Origin: Lasiosphaeris hirsuta
Lineage: Eukaryota; Ascomycota; Sordariomycetes; Sordariales; Lasiosphaeriaceae
DNA length: 64,000 nucleotides
Assembly (NCBI GenBank): GCA_030549175.1
Contig: JAUKUA010000009.1
Span: 558,001 to 622,000, forward strand
Reading direction: 5' to 3'
The notes below the pieces were generated by a model. That model was given only the letters and a program-made list of their open reading frames with translations. It had not been told where the DNA came from and did no database searches. The position numbers and the translations under genes were made by a program. Of this stretch, positions 47,784 to 61,699 are shown piece after piece. Position 1 is the stretch's first letter; each line of letters starts with the position of its first letter.

Positions 47784-48837
47784 CTTCTTAGGGGTGCAAT
47801 ATTTGACGGGTAAGCTGGTAAAAAAGCTAGGTAAGCCGTCTGAGAGATCCGAGGTCATCTCTTCATCCTCGTTATCGGGCTCGTCTTCCATAGCAAAGTT
47901 AAAGTCATCGTCCTCTATATACTTACTCTTATTGTCATCATAGTTAGAATCGTAGTTAAGTAGATCGTCGGGCTTGGGCTTATTATAGTCGTTATTACTG
48001 TATTTTGTAGTAACGGTGACACTTTCTTGGGCTTGTCTAGCGTGTCTTAAGTTTTTTTCTATTAAAATTTGGAGGTACGTGGAATCCGGACTCTTGGCTG
48101 TTAAGCTATCCTCGGGCACGTCTGGATTGTTTAGCTTAACTCGAGCTACCTCGAATTGACGTTCTATTTTACGAATGTACTTTTATAAATAGCTAAATTT
48201 AACTATCTTAACACGTGAATAAAGGTAGTATACTTATAAGCTTCCTATCTACTTATTGACTTGTTATAGTACTTAAACTCGAAGTAGGCTTTATAGTCTA
48301 GTAAGACCTTAGGCCCCTTACCGCCGGTAGTAGGTTACTTAACTTTTTACTTAGCCTATTTTTAAAGTACTTTTATACCTTAGTGGTAATACTTCTTAGG
48401 GATGTGATATTTGATAGATAAGCTGGTAAAAAAGTTAGGTAAGCTACCTGAGAGATTTGAGGTTATCTCTTTATCCTCGTTATCGAGCTTACCTTCTATA
48501 GTAAGGTTAAAGTTATCGTCTTTTATGTACTTACTCTTATTATTATCATAGTTAAAATCGTAATTAGGTAGATTATCGGGCTTAAGCTTATTATAGTCGT
48601 CTTTACTGTGTTTGGTAATAGTGGTAACGCTTTCTTAGGCTTGTCTAACATGTCTTAAGGTTTCTTTGGCCAAAATTTGGAGGTACATAAGATCTAGACT
48701 CTTTGTTATTAAGCTATCCTCGAACATGTCTAGATTATTTGGCTTAACTCGAGCTATCTCAAATTGACATTTCATTTTATAAATGTACTCTTATAAATAG
48801 TTAAATTTAACTATCTTAAAACGTGAATAAAGGTGAT
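47784..48837 (-). mobile_element. Unidentified repeat X, two minus-strand copies in tandem
   Basis: 47784-48119 keeps the best-preserved frame: KIERQFEVARVKLNNPDVPE leading into an acidic stretch (DDYNKPKPDDLLNYDSNYD) and DLSDGLPSFFTSLPVKYCTP. The apparent C-terminal CNNHCKLHQGC reads into Rep2, so it is not part of the original protein. A second, more mutated copy of the same region follows at about 48400-48837. No known domain was recognised. Confidence 0.5.
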
Positions 48838-51800
48838 AGTAAGATATAAAGAAAGTGTAAATGTATAACTTAATGGCGGTGATAAGGGTAGTAATAGTTA
48901 TAAGAAAAAAAAACGTAAAAATTTTATAGGAGGGGTTTTTTTAGTTAGTAACTTAACCTAGTAGGCTAGGGCCTTATGATAAGGAAAATTAACAAAGGAA
49001 AAACGACGTTATAATAAGGCTTCTATCTAATCATCTAGTCTTTTTTTAGCTCGTAGTAAGAAGGTACTTGTATAGCTAAGTAAGGTTAATAAAGGAAAGT
49101 AAAAGAAAGAAAAGATCTGGTATTATAGTTAAAATATTTTCTTACCTTGTTAAGAAAGTTGTTCGTCCTTAAAAATATCCTTTATCTAGTAGTTTAGTAC
49201 TATAGAAGCTTAACTACTATTTCTATGATAGGGATAATATCGACCTTAACATATTCGATAGTCTTAATATCCTTCTTCTTATACTTTTTATCCTAGTCGA
49301 TAAGGTTTCTTACTTTGTAACTTATGACGATATCTTTTATGTTTAATAATAAGTTTACTCTTAGCTCCTATGTATCGTCTTTAGTTTCGTAGTTCTTTTA
49401 GTGGATGAGATACTTAATACTTAGGTTCTTTTTCTTTTAGCTTACTTTACTACTAACGATATAGTCAAGTTTTCATTCTTTTTATTTGTTAACCTTAATA
49501 GCTAATAATACTTATTACTTTCGGTTAAAAGGATTCTTACCTTATTAAGGACAGTAGTATAGTTACGTAACTAAGACGATTAAATATACTCCCTATAATA
49601 TTAAGAAGTTAAGCTTATAAGTTAGATTATCTATCTTTACCTTACTAATGATCTTAAACGGGCCCGCCCTTTAAGGTAACTATTTCCTTTTTAACTTACT
49701 GGGTAAATAGTAACCTTTATAGAGACATAGGTAAATAGTATCTCCGATCTTAAAGGTCTCGGATATATACTTATTATCATAGTAGAGTTTTGCTATTACG
49801 CCAGCGATGTTAAAAAGTTAAATTACTTCCTTTTAGTAATATCTTCTAAGAACCTCCGTTACCTTAGTACCTACTCTTATATCTTCTTTTATAGTCAGAA
49901 TGTTTACTAGAGACCTTAGCCGGAATCTAAGGACTAGTTCGTTAGATAATCTATTAATTATAATAGCTAGTATATTATTAATATTAAACTAGAGTAATAG
50001 TAGTAGTATATTAACTCACGGAATCTCTCTGTCTATTATAGAGGTATAGAAACGAATAGTAATCTCGACCGTTTAGTTTATCTTCTTTAACTAGTTATCG
50101 GTTTATAGGTAGTAAGTGGTAGAAAAGAGTAGTTTAACGTCATAGATATTAAAAATCTCTTTCTATAATACTAAGGTAAACTTTAAGTCTTTATTATTAA
50201 TAATTATTGTTAGTAGTTCTTAGTCATATATAAATAATAATTTCGTTAATATCTTTATCTAATCTTTAACTATATAGATATAATATCCCGTTAGTAAGAA
50301 TGTTTTTTTAAAGAACTTATATATAATTGTATAGAGTGTATTAAGTATATTATAGCCTTCGAGATATTATATCGTTCTAGCTGATAAGACTATAAGTAAG
50401 CTGATAATAAAATCTATTATGATAATATAAAATGGCTATAAGATTGTATAGATAGGTATCATTTCCCCGTTCGTAAGTTACCTATCGGTCTAGTTTTAAT
50501 AGTAAGTCTTATAAAACTAGATAAAACGTTTTACTTTTTATATCTTGTTAGTAAAGTATATATTCTAAAGGCTGTCTATTATCTTATAAAAACCGAAATG
50601 ATACGATTTATCGTAAACTATCTTAAGTACTATCTTAATGTACGTTCTTAGGATATAGAGGTAACGATTTCTATCATAATCAACGTAATATAATAACTTA
50701 TCTCTAATCTTAAATAATCTTATTAAAAGTTATAGGTACCTCTTAGGTACTTTAGTACGTTCTATCCGTTATGATACGATAGGTTTTTCTATCTTAGTGT
50801 TAATATCGGCTATTAACTTATTATATTTCGTATCGTTCTTATAACCCTCGTATAGGGTGGTTTTAAACGAGTCGTTGATAACGGGCTCGGTACTTACCTA
50901 AGTAACCATAACAGATATCTCGTCCTCTATGTTTTATACTATAACCTAGATATTATCGAGCTCATTAGATTTATCTACCTTAAGCTTCTTAGAGTCTTAT
51001 TTGAACGTTAGAAGCTACGAGAGTATATTAAGAACGATGTTAAAAATATCTGAAATATAAAACATGTTAATCTCGAACTAAGAAAGCTAATTTGCTATAT
51101 TCGTAAGCTTGAGGTTAGTCTTATTTAGGTCTATCGTTACTAAAGATATATACTTAACGATACCTTTAATAAGAGTATAATTTATTAGGATATTTAGGTA
51201 ATATTAGTTTAACTAAATTATCTTCTTAAGCTTTCTAACTACCTATATAATTATTATAACCTCTACCTCTGTAAATCTGTATTTTTACTTAGTTATAGTA
51301 GTTACTTTTAATAAGAATATGATCGGTAGAACTTTCTTTATTACGAGGTCACGTCCTGAGATTAGTTTCTTATCTTAGTTATTCTTAAGTTAAAAAACGA
51401 AGAGGCTAAAAGCTTTTTTATAAGTATTAACTTTAAAAAATAATAACTTTGTTTTAATATGATAATAAGTTATAAATTATATATATAAATGTTCTTATAG
51501 TAGGTAGAAAGATTCCTATTTATCTTTTAAAGGTTAAAAACGTATTTTCGATAGGTAAGCCTTTCTCGTGTTCTTTATACTTCTGTTTATAATCTTTCCT
51601 TCCTCACGGCCTAATACTAATAATACCGTCTTTTTCTTCTATAACGGTCCGGCTTTAACATTATATTAAATAATCTTACGTCATAACTATCTAACTATCT
51701 CTAGATAGATCTTAAGTATATCTAGTATATTTAAGAACTTTATCTTCTAGAAAGCTATAATTTGATTATCCGTTTTTACGACTTCTTCTCCATTAATAAT

Positions 51801-54800
51801 ATATCCTAGGAGTTAGATCGTTAGATAGGCTACGAATGACTTACTAACATTGATATATATCTTCGTATCTTCTAAAAGCTTAAGTACTTTACTTATGTAC
51901 TTATAATACTTATTTTCTATAGTACTAAAGACGACGATATCATCGATATATATCCGTACGAAATCTTAACTATTACGGAATAGGTAGTCTATAAAACATT
52001 AGGCGAAAGTAGGTAAGTTCTTAAATCTTATAAGTATTACATTTAATCGTTCGAGCCCTCTTTCCGTAACGATGACTATATAATTACGATATTTATTATA
52101 GACTAGTAACTAATGGAAAAAACCAGAGGTATCTATTATAGAGAAAACCTTTTTTCCTTATATTATAAGGATCATGTCGTCTTAGTTTGTAAGTAGGTAA
52201 ACGTTTAATATCGTAACCTTATTTAGGATACGTAAGTCGATGATAAGACGGCCCTTCTTTACTTTGTTAACCGTTCTCTATATTACGAAGGTAAGATACG
52301 TAATATGAGTTGGTTTATTAAGAAAGGTTAGCTTTTTAGCTACGTATATGGTATCAAGTCTTTATATAGTAAAAACGTAATCTTTTATTCCCTAGAAATA
52401 TAGCTTTGTTAGCTTAATTTAGTTTTACTATCTCTTAACAAGGTTAATTCTCATTTTATTCTTATTAGGCATAGGTACGATATCTCTGTCATAAAATATA
52501 TTATACTTATCTAGAAAGTCCTTAATCCTTTTTATAAAAGCTCCGTTTATCTTATAAATACTTATTCTAGCCTTACTCTTAATAGTAGGAAAATTAGCTA
52601 GCTTCTCGACTTCCTATAATAGTATATAATATCTTATCTTTAGAGGAAGTAGCTATAAGGTATCGATAATTTCTGTCTCGTTACTTACTTAACTGCTTAG
52701 AATATAAACGAAAATATCTTTTATTTTATTCTCGAGTTAGTAGATTTTATTAAGGATGGCTAAATAATATTCTTCTATATTAACGTTATTAAGCTCTATG
52801 TAATGTCTCATAGAGGAGGCTTATATGATCCTTACTCTTATGTTTATATTATAGCTCGTTAAATCGAACATAAATACCTATTTTACTCCGGGCCATTCTT
52901 AAACTTTCCTAATCTTCTAACCTCTCTTAATAATTATCGGCTCAGATATCTAGTTATAGAAGTATGTTATATAAGGTATTAAGTAGTCGATATTATTATC
53001 TTAGATATCTTCCTATGTTAACATAAGATAAAAAGTCTATAACTTATTATAAATATACGTCTCTTTAGGTAATAGCTTTGGTAAATCGTATATCTTAGTC
53101 TTGATAAAATCTTTTTCTCTAGACATAAAAATAACACTTTAGAAAGTAGTAACCTTACGTATGATTTCCCGGCGAGATTTAGTAACTAGGTCTGTTCTTG
53201 TCCTTATGTTTTTAGCGGATTAAAAAGTAATATTATTCCTTAAAAAGTTAATAGTTACGTCATTATTATCTATAAAGGTAATACCGATTAATATATATAG
53301 CCTTAACTCGTCGATAATATCGGCCTTTATATAAAAGTAAGTATTAACACTAGTTTATTACGTTATATTAGGAATATAAAAATTAAACTTAGCTTACTTA
53401 TCGATATAAGTTTTTAAGTTGACTTTCTTAATAAAACGGAGTTCTTATGGTACCTAACATAAATAACATACTTATTTCTAAATTTACTTTTTATTAACGA
53501 GGTTAGTTAAGTTACTAGTGTCAAAGTAGACGTGTATAAGTTTATCGTTTAAGTCTACTTTAACGTTAATTTAAAGATAGGACCTCTTTAAGTGTTAAGA
53601 GCCTACGGAACGAAGTAATAAGTTTACTTTAATAACCTATTCTTTCTCGAGAATAATATAAGCTCTTTTATCGCTTAAGTTATTATTACTTTAGTTCTTT
53701 ATCAAGTGACTTTTTTAGGCTATAATAAATCTTTTATCTTTCTCTTTCGTATCTTCTATAAATACTTATTTAAAACAAACCTTCCTCACGTCGTTCTTAC
53801 TTATTCTCACGTTCTTATTATCCTCTAACTTCTTAAAGCTCTTTAACTCTTTTCTTAAACAGATAAGCTACCTCGGAGTTATAAACTCTATAGGAGACCT
53901 TTACTTCCTAAAGATCATAGGCTTCATAGGAGATATAAGAAACACGGGCTCTTTTAGGAACTTAGGTTCTTAACGTATGATTAAACCTTCTTTTAGCTTC
54001 TACGGTTATTTAACACACTCTATTTAGATATATTACTATAACTTATTTCTATAGTCAAATGTTTTTATATAACTTAAACATTTATACTTTTTCTTATTAA
54101 GTATCTTATATTAGGTAAGATTACCTAGTATTATAAGAAAACGAAAGAAAGTTAAATAAAAAGGAGACATTATAACGTTAAGAAAAGTAATAATATCCTC
54201 TTTCGATTTTTCTTCGTTAATAAAGTGATACTTCTTAGTCTTAAGTTACTTATACTACTACTAAACGTTAATACTTTCTTTATAAATAAACTTATTATTA
54301 ATATAAGTAAAAGTACCGTTATCATAAAGTTAACGTTAGCTGTAATACCGCTATCTCTAAAACACTCGGTCTAGCTAGAAACCTCTAAGTACTTAGTTAT
54401 TAAACCCTTAACGTAAGTACATATTATAGCTACGTTTGTTTACGTTACTAAAATATAAACGTCCTTATTATTTACTTCTTTAGTTACTAAAGGATAACCT
54501 TTTGTTATTAAAGTATCCTCGATTATTATTATTACCTTATTAAGTAACTTATCTTTCTTAATCGTTAACTTAACCTTGTTTTTTATCTTTATTAGCCTAG
54601 TTAGTATTATTGTTATTATAAGTTATAATATCATTATTATATAATATCGTCCTAGTTACTCTTATAACCGTTTCTTTAGTAACTAACATATCACGAAATA
54701 TTAATATCTTTTTTTCGATCTTATCGAAGTAATCACGAAGTATATCTTTAATAGTTAGTTAAGTATAGAGTTAACATAATTCCTCGTATAAGTTATTATA

Positions 54801-56159
54801 TAACCTAGTAAGTAATTAAAAATCTTTCTTATCTTCTTATACTCTTATATACTTAAAATAATCTATTACGTACACATAGACTAACTTATCAGTAATATTA
54901 TCTTCAGCTTTAAATTTATTCATAGGTTAACTAAACTATTATTTTATATTTACTAACTTTAGTCTAAACTATTAAAGGATAATTATGACTTAATTAAAGA
55001 TACTTAGTCTTACGTACTCTTTATTCTTAGTTAACAATTAAAGCTTATACTATTAAAAGGTTAATCCCTTAAATAATAAAAACAATTCTTTATAAAAAGT
55101 ACTATATCTATCTAAATCTAAGGCCGCTTCCTTAACATACGTAGTTTAAAGATAAACGTCACGGTAACAAAGTTACTTACTATCATAGAACAATTAAACC
55201 TTACTATCTTTCTCCGGTAATACGTTTAGCTAAAGGAAACCGACATAATAGATTTACTAGTTAAAGCCTCTTATTACCAACGAAACGCTTACTTAAGCTG
55301 TAGGACCAGTCACCAACGTACTAGTCCTTACAAAAGTAATTGTAAGATATGTCTACATAACCTATATTATCTACGTAAGCTACTCCTTAATTATCAATTG
55401 CCTCGGAGGTAAAAATGGAGATGGACTAAGAGGTTACTCGTTAACACGATCCTTAAGCAGATCCGGGTCCTACCTTGGCATATAGTCTTTCGCCATTTCG
55501 CTTAACGTTACGGGTAAGAATCTTTCATCTTATGATATGGTATCGGACTTCCCTAGTATAATATCTCGTCTGGCTACTAGTATCACGTTACTTAACAGTG
55601 GGATAGTTAACGTACCCTTGAGTGTTAGGTCCGTGGGTGGTGGCGTTATCAAGGTCTGTTAGGTATCCCTTGGTTCTGGCATTTCTGCCGTTCTCGAGTA
55701 CTTTGGTACTAGGTAAAGGCCTTCCTGTACTTCTTGAAGGTAGTTATCGACCAGAGTTTTGAAGCGCTCTTTCGGAATGTAGTTGTTAACGTTCTAGGCG
55801 TTTAGATAGCTGTTCTAAATGGGGCTTCTTAAGTAGGTAAATGTTCCGTTAGTGAGAAAAATTAGGCTTGTTAACGCCACGAGTGCTTGCTTACGCTCCG
55901 GCTTTGTACTGGTCTACCACTTGACTCTCGGATTCTTGGAGATGTAGTCGGATACCTATTAGGCTTTGTGGAGCTTAATAATGTATATCCACTTGTCTTG
56001 TTATTTTAACAGCAGGTTGCCAACTCAGTTAAGAGCCTTCGTACCGTTAACGCGCACGTTGTCGTTGTCTTTATTACAACGTGGTACAAGCTAGTGTTAG
56101 TCCCGGAGGTGTCAAATTGACTGATGAGGTCTATCCGATTCGATGGTAGGGGCACCACT
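48838..56159 (-). mobile_element. Ty3/gypsy family 3, copy F (near full length)
   Basis: On the minus strand, gag lies at the right end (56150-54800) and is lightly mutated up to about 55430: one frame with only Gln-position stops (NVNNYIPKERFKTLVDNYLQ). A protease region is near 53550. Reverse transcriptase has FVRIYIDDIVVF at about 51957-51925 and SKSFVAYLTI soon after. A fungal RNase H/integrase region follows (YDKSYRFGFYKIID near 50550; FYIIIIDFIISLL near 50410). An LTR of about 310 bases lies at 49147-48838. The 5' LTR is missing where the 234-bp LTR abuts at 56160. Confidence 0.8.
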
Positions 56160-56393
56160 TGCTACGGTCAAAAGGACCGCTTGTGTAAGCGTTACTTTGG
56201 TAGTTCTTCACATGAACACTGACATGACATATTATATGGTAGTATAAATAATTTGTAAAGGATGGCCCGTTGGCAATCAGTCTGGAGGGCACGCTGCCAT
56301 TATATGGCAGCGCACCCCCTGTACTCAATTGAGCGCAGGGACTACACACAACGGACTAACCTATCTAGGCTATCTACATTTTTCCACGTAACA
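56160..56393 (+). mobile_element. 234-bp LTR, copy 4 (right inversion breakpoint)
   Basis: TGCTACGGTC to CCACGTAACA, 234 bases, little mutated. It is followed by ACTAT (56394-56398), the partner of the inverted ATAGT at 42971. The left flank CCACT does not match, consistent with recombination with the inverted copy at 42737. Confidence 0.92.
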
Positions 56394-59300
56394 ACTATCA
56401 ACCTTAATTTAGGTAGAAAATATACTAAGGAAATCGTTCTACGGTACTAAGTAAAATACTTTTCTTATATCACGTTCGAAATCTCTCTCTTCAATATAGA
56501 ATGTAACATCCTTTTACTATACTAGTAACTATAACAGTACTAGCTAGATTACTTATAAGATCTTAATATGTTAAAAGTAGCCTTCGTCTTAAACTACTAT
56601 CACTAAAACTATATCTCTCTCGTAGTTCTAAGAAATAAAAGCTTAATCACTAATATCATTAAATCTCATATCGTAAAAATCCCTAAAAGATTTAAGATAT
56701 TTATATCCTTAACGTCTCCTAAAGCGGCCTAACAGCTTTTAGACTATTAGTTATAGGACTATGTAATTAATATTATTAAAGACGAAAAGCTTCCTTAGAG
56801 ACCTTTCTATCCTATATCATCCTTAGAAAAAAAAAATCCTTCATAAATAACTAGACTAAATACTTAAGAAAAGGAAAATATAAGAATTAAAATTATCTTA
56901 TTTTTTACTTATTTTCTTTATAGACAAGGAAGTATCAATAGAAAAGACAGCTACTAGAAATTCGGAAAACCTCTAACCTATAGTCGACTATCGAAAAATC
57001 AATAAATAAACTATTTAAAACCGTTACCTATTACCCCTTATTACCAAACTTTAAGACGCCCTCGTAAGATTTACTATCTTTATAAAGATAAACTTAAAAT
57101 CGAGCTTTAACTTAATTTAGATAAAGGAAGGTTACAAATAAAAATAACATTTCGAACCTATTACGGTCTCTTTAAGTTTAACGTAATATCTTTCGGCCTT
57201 ATTAATACTTCCGTTACCTTTTAAGATATAATAAATTATATCTTTTAAAATCTTATCGACTAAGGCCTCTTATCTTATATCGACGACCTTTTCATTTATA
57301 CAAGCTTTAAAAAAAGTACGACAAAATTATTATTAAAGTCCTTAAACGACTTTAGAAGTATAACCTTACTATTAACCTCTCTAAATATATATAAGATACT
57401 AAGAAACTAGAATACCTAGGTTATATCATTAATACTAAAAATATCATAATATCAAAAGATAAGATTAAATATATCCTTTTATAAGAATGGCCGAAATTAA
57501 TAAAAAAAGTTTAGTAATTTAATAGATTTGTAAACTTTTATGAACGTTACATCAAGGACTACTTATATATCATTAAACCTCTAACCGATTTTACTAACTT
57601 AACTTAGAAATCTTAGATATAGAATAACTAGATAAATATAACATTTAAAAGTACTAAAAAAAGCCTTTACTTTATTATAAGTTTCTATTCCGACATATAG
57701 AATATTAAGGTAGATACTTTCTTATGGTATAAAGAGTATCTTCCTAAAGGGGGAGATAAAAACTAACTGATAACCTTAGTTTTAAATAAAAAGTATTTTT
57801 CCTATTTAAAGGCCTTAACGTTTATACTCTTAAAAGCTCATTTATATAATATTCCGATATCAAAATAGAACGAGAAATTCCTTAACCAAGTTAAAATAGC
57901 TACTTTAACAGACAAAACATATTAAAAGGCTTTAGTTACTCCTAGAAAAGACGTAACTAACGAAGATAGAGTCTTATTTATAAAGAATCGTATCTAGATT
58001 TTTAATAATAAAGAACTTAAGATTTAGATCATTTACTCCGAATACGATATTACAGTAATAGGCCATATAAACATAGATAAGACTATTAAACTTATTAGAT
58101 GGTATATATACTAGCAAAACCTTAAGAAAGATATTACTAAGTTTATATACTCTTATTATAAGTGTCAAAGTAATAAGTTAAGACGTTATCTTCTTTTTAG
58201 ACTACTTTATCTTATGAAGTTAAAATACTCTCCCTAAAGGTTTATTTCAATAGACTTTATAACGGACCTTTTTCTCTTTAATAAATATAATTTTATTTAG
58301 GTTATTATTAATACCTTCATAAAAATAATATACTTCATACCTTTAAAAGACGATACTAAGAAGATAAAAGACTTGATCCTAATCTTTATTTATAAATATT
58401 AAAAATATTATAATATATCTATTAATATTATTTTAGATTAAGACTTATGGTTTAATATAAACTTATGATATAACTTTCTTAAATATATAAGAGTTAAACT
58501 AAAGATATTAATCTTATTCTACTTAAAAACGGATAACTAAATAAAATGTCTTAATTAATATATCAAGGCTTATCTTAAAATCTTTATTAACTATAAGATA
58601 AATAACTAAGATATATCATTACCTATAGCCGAATTTATATAGAATAATACCAAACTAACTTCTATTAATAACTCTCTCTTTTATACTAACTACGGTTATT
58701 ATCTAGCTACGAATAATCTACTAGATAAGTCTATATATAACCTATATAACGAAATTATAACTTACTAAATAACAATAGTCTACGGGAATCTTTATAAAAC
58801 CCTCAAAGAATCTTAAGAACGGATAAAGAAGTATATAGATTAGAAATGAACGGAGGTATCTTCCTTTAAAAAAAAATAGCTAGTAATACTTAACATAAGA
58901 AACATTAAGACTAAGAGACTATTTAAGAAGCTAGATAGAAAGTTACTCGGCCTATTTAAGATTTCTAAGATAATATCTTCCATAACCGTGAAACTTAAAT
59001 TTCCGAAGTGTTAGAAAATTTATCTTACTTTCTACATATCTCTTATAAAGCCTTTCCAAACCGGCTCTTAGTCAATCTCTAATCTTATTTAGGTCTTAAA
59101 ATAAGTAAGAGATATTTACCTTAAGGAATTTATAATAGAAGAAATCATAAACTCCTATATTAAAAAAGGAAAAGTAAAATATTATATTAAATAGGAAGAA
59201 TATCCTAAAGAAAAAGACTAAACTTAGAAACTATATAAGTACTTTTTTAACACTTAGGAACTTTAGAACTTCTATGTTAAATACTTATGTAAGCCTAAGG

Positions 59301-60681
59301 ACCCTAGGGTTATTAACTTAGAGACTCGAGGTAAGTCTTCTTAGAAAGAGAGATAATATTATATTAATAAGCTTACTTAGGTTAACAAAGTTACTAACCT
59401 CCTTAACCGAGTTATATTATTAGTATATATTATATATATATAAACATCTGTTGACTTATAAGTATCTATTACGGATTAACATAAAGAAAAGAACTATTAT
59501 AGAAGATAAGCTATAATATAGTTTAACCTCGGGATATACTCTCACATATAACTAATAACCTATTTAGCTAGTACATAAGTCAGCGGATTCTCCTAAGTAT
59601 CTACAAGTTATAATAGAATGTTTAAAACTACTTATAGGCTAGAGTAGCCGTATAACGAATCTCACCTATACTAAGTAACATCATTAAACTTCAGATTTGT
59701 CATAGATAAGCTACTTAACCTCAATATCGTAATCAGGGCTTATATAGTCAGTTAAAACCTTATAACTAGTCTTTCAAATCATAGACCTTCCTACTATTGT
59801 TAATATTCCTTTAGAAGACTTAGAACCCGACGTTCTCCGGAGTCTAGCTTTAGTGATAACAGGTAGCTACGACTCCTACATATAAGTCATAAAAAGAACC
59901 GTTACTATAACAGCCGATATAGGATCGACCTAACAATACTATAGTTAACGTAAGTACTAAGGACGTGAAAAAATACCTACAATGATAGATACCATGCCGC
60001 TAGAACTATATAGATAAGTATTAATATCGGCCACGGATTAACGTATGATAGGCCGGCTTCACTTGGCTTATAGCTATTGATTTATAAGACGCGAGAGACG
60101 GGTAGTTAGAAAGGAGATTCAGGACCGACGGACGGCTAAAAGGATCCTTTAGGTATTTTAGTATCTTTATATCTTATACATAGCCTTTTATAAGTAGGAC
60201 CGGTATGCTACGATGGATCCTCGAGAGGAAGAAGCTCCCCAGTTCTTTTTGGACAAACCTAGAAAGATTATCAGCTGAACTTCAAGTGAAGCTGAGGGGT
60301 AATACAACCTTGTGAACCCTTCTGTTTCTCCTGACTTATAACTACGAAGTATTGTATCTTATCTTATGTTAGATCATTCTATCTCCCTGAACCTCCTTCT
60401 CCCTAGCTCTCTACCACTTTGTGTTGCGACCGTTAACTCCCTCACCGTTCTGTTCTAAAGCTCTGAATCGGACCTTGTGCTTATTAGCCTTGTGAAGATC
60501 AACTCCCTGAGTTCGTCGTGTGAAAGCTCTGAACGAGACCAACAGCAATTGTCGGGGTGGTTCGCTGAACGGTTGAGTCGAGAGTTAGGAAAAGGTTAAA
60601 GCTCTACAGTCTGATTCTTCATTTGATATCTCACCTTGTGGTTGTCACACCCCAGACCTTCGTGGGCTGGCCTGTGTCACA
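56394..60681 (+). mobile_element. Ty3/gypsy family 2, 3' half D (pol, chromodomain, 3' LTR)
   Basis: It begins in the protease/RT linker at the point where E ends. Reverse transcriptase YIDDLFIY lies at about 57273-57297 and integrase at about 58050-58700. The chromodomain relic is at about 59110-59320. The 3' LTR is 59357-60681 (1325 bases: TATTATATTAA from TGTCACACTGG, to GGCCTGTGTCACA). Heavily mutated, but the last 450 bases of the LTR are GC-richer. It lacks the Rep2 insertion that copy C carries, so its site near 56500 is the empty site for that insertion. Confidence 0.85.
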
Positions 60682-61484
60682 CTATTTCTAAAAAGAACTA
60701 GGTAGCTTCTTTCTCTTAAGGATCTATTGTAGAGCCTTCGTCTCTTTTATGGAGGCTATATACAATATATAATGACACTAAGATATACAAAGATCCTTCC
60801 TTAGCTACTTCACCGGCCTGGGGCCTTAGCCGCCCGTCTCTTATGTCCTATTAATCAGGGTTCTTACTAAGTGTTACTAACCTCTCCTTTGATAGTCCAC
60901 GGCCGGTATTAGTACTAACTCCGATGGTGTGGTACCTACGACCACGGAGGTTCTTTTATGTCCTTGGTACTTACGTCGAATGACGACGGTTCCCTTTATG
61001 ACTTCTTAGGGCCTAGTTGGGCTTGGCTGTAGCTACCTGTCACTACTAAGGCTAGACTCCGGAGAACGTTGGGGTTTAGGTCGTCCACGGGAACCGTTAC
61101 GATAGCTAGGAGGTCTGTTATTGAAAGTTCTATTGAAATATTATGCGGGTCTCGTAGCTGGCTAATGTAGCCCTTAACTACGATGCTGAGGTTGTGTAGC
61201 CGCTCATCCTAAACCTAGGGTCTGGTGACGCTGCCGTTTATATACTAGGCCCGCGTGGTGGGCCGGCTCGACTTGTGAGTGGTGTCCGGGATCCCGACCT
61301 AGGCCGAGGACCCGTCGACCTGCGTGTGGGCTAGAGGGGACCCTGGTCATGCCTTGATTATGGTGTGTGTGTGCGTGTCCTATAGGCTAAGCTACGATGT
61401 GGTGACTGTTGTGGCTATCACGGTGGACCTAAGTCAAGGAGGCGATCCACCCTGTTGACCTTAGGTGAGTTCACCAGTGTGACA
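60682..61484 (-). mobile_element. Family 2 LTR fragment (minus), partner of 47046-47395
   Basis: A minus-oriented family 2 LTR lacking its 3' end. It runs from TTTCTAAAAAGAACTAGG to the LTR start, whose reverse complement ends CAGTGTGACA at 61484. Its missing part is the fragment 47046-47395. A GT-rich microsatellite lies near 61360. Partly mutated. Confidence 0.8.
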
Positions 61485-61699
61485 GATACCTAAGGATCCG
61501 TCCTAGCTACCTATCGGTTCCGAAGCTTCCTTAGCTGTCCGTTCTACGTACTTTACAAATCAGGGGTTTAAGCTAAGTGTTGCTAACTATCTTTCTTTGG
61601 TCCGCGTCTAGTATTAACACTTACCCCTATAACTTAAGATGTATAGTAACTATTACTGTGGAGGTTCCTTGACGTCCTTGGTAATTACGTTGGCAAGCT

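Noticed and set aside
47745..47790. Zinc-finger-like CNNHCKLHQGC end of the repeat X frame
   Set aside because: These residues come from reading across the junction into Rep2, so the apparent finger is accidental.
42971..56159. A gene cluster or novel system inside the island
   Set aside because: Every recognisable frame in it is retrotransposon gag/pol or unidentified repeat X with multiple stops; no intact non-transposon gene was found.
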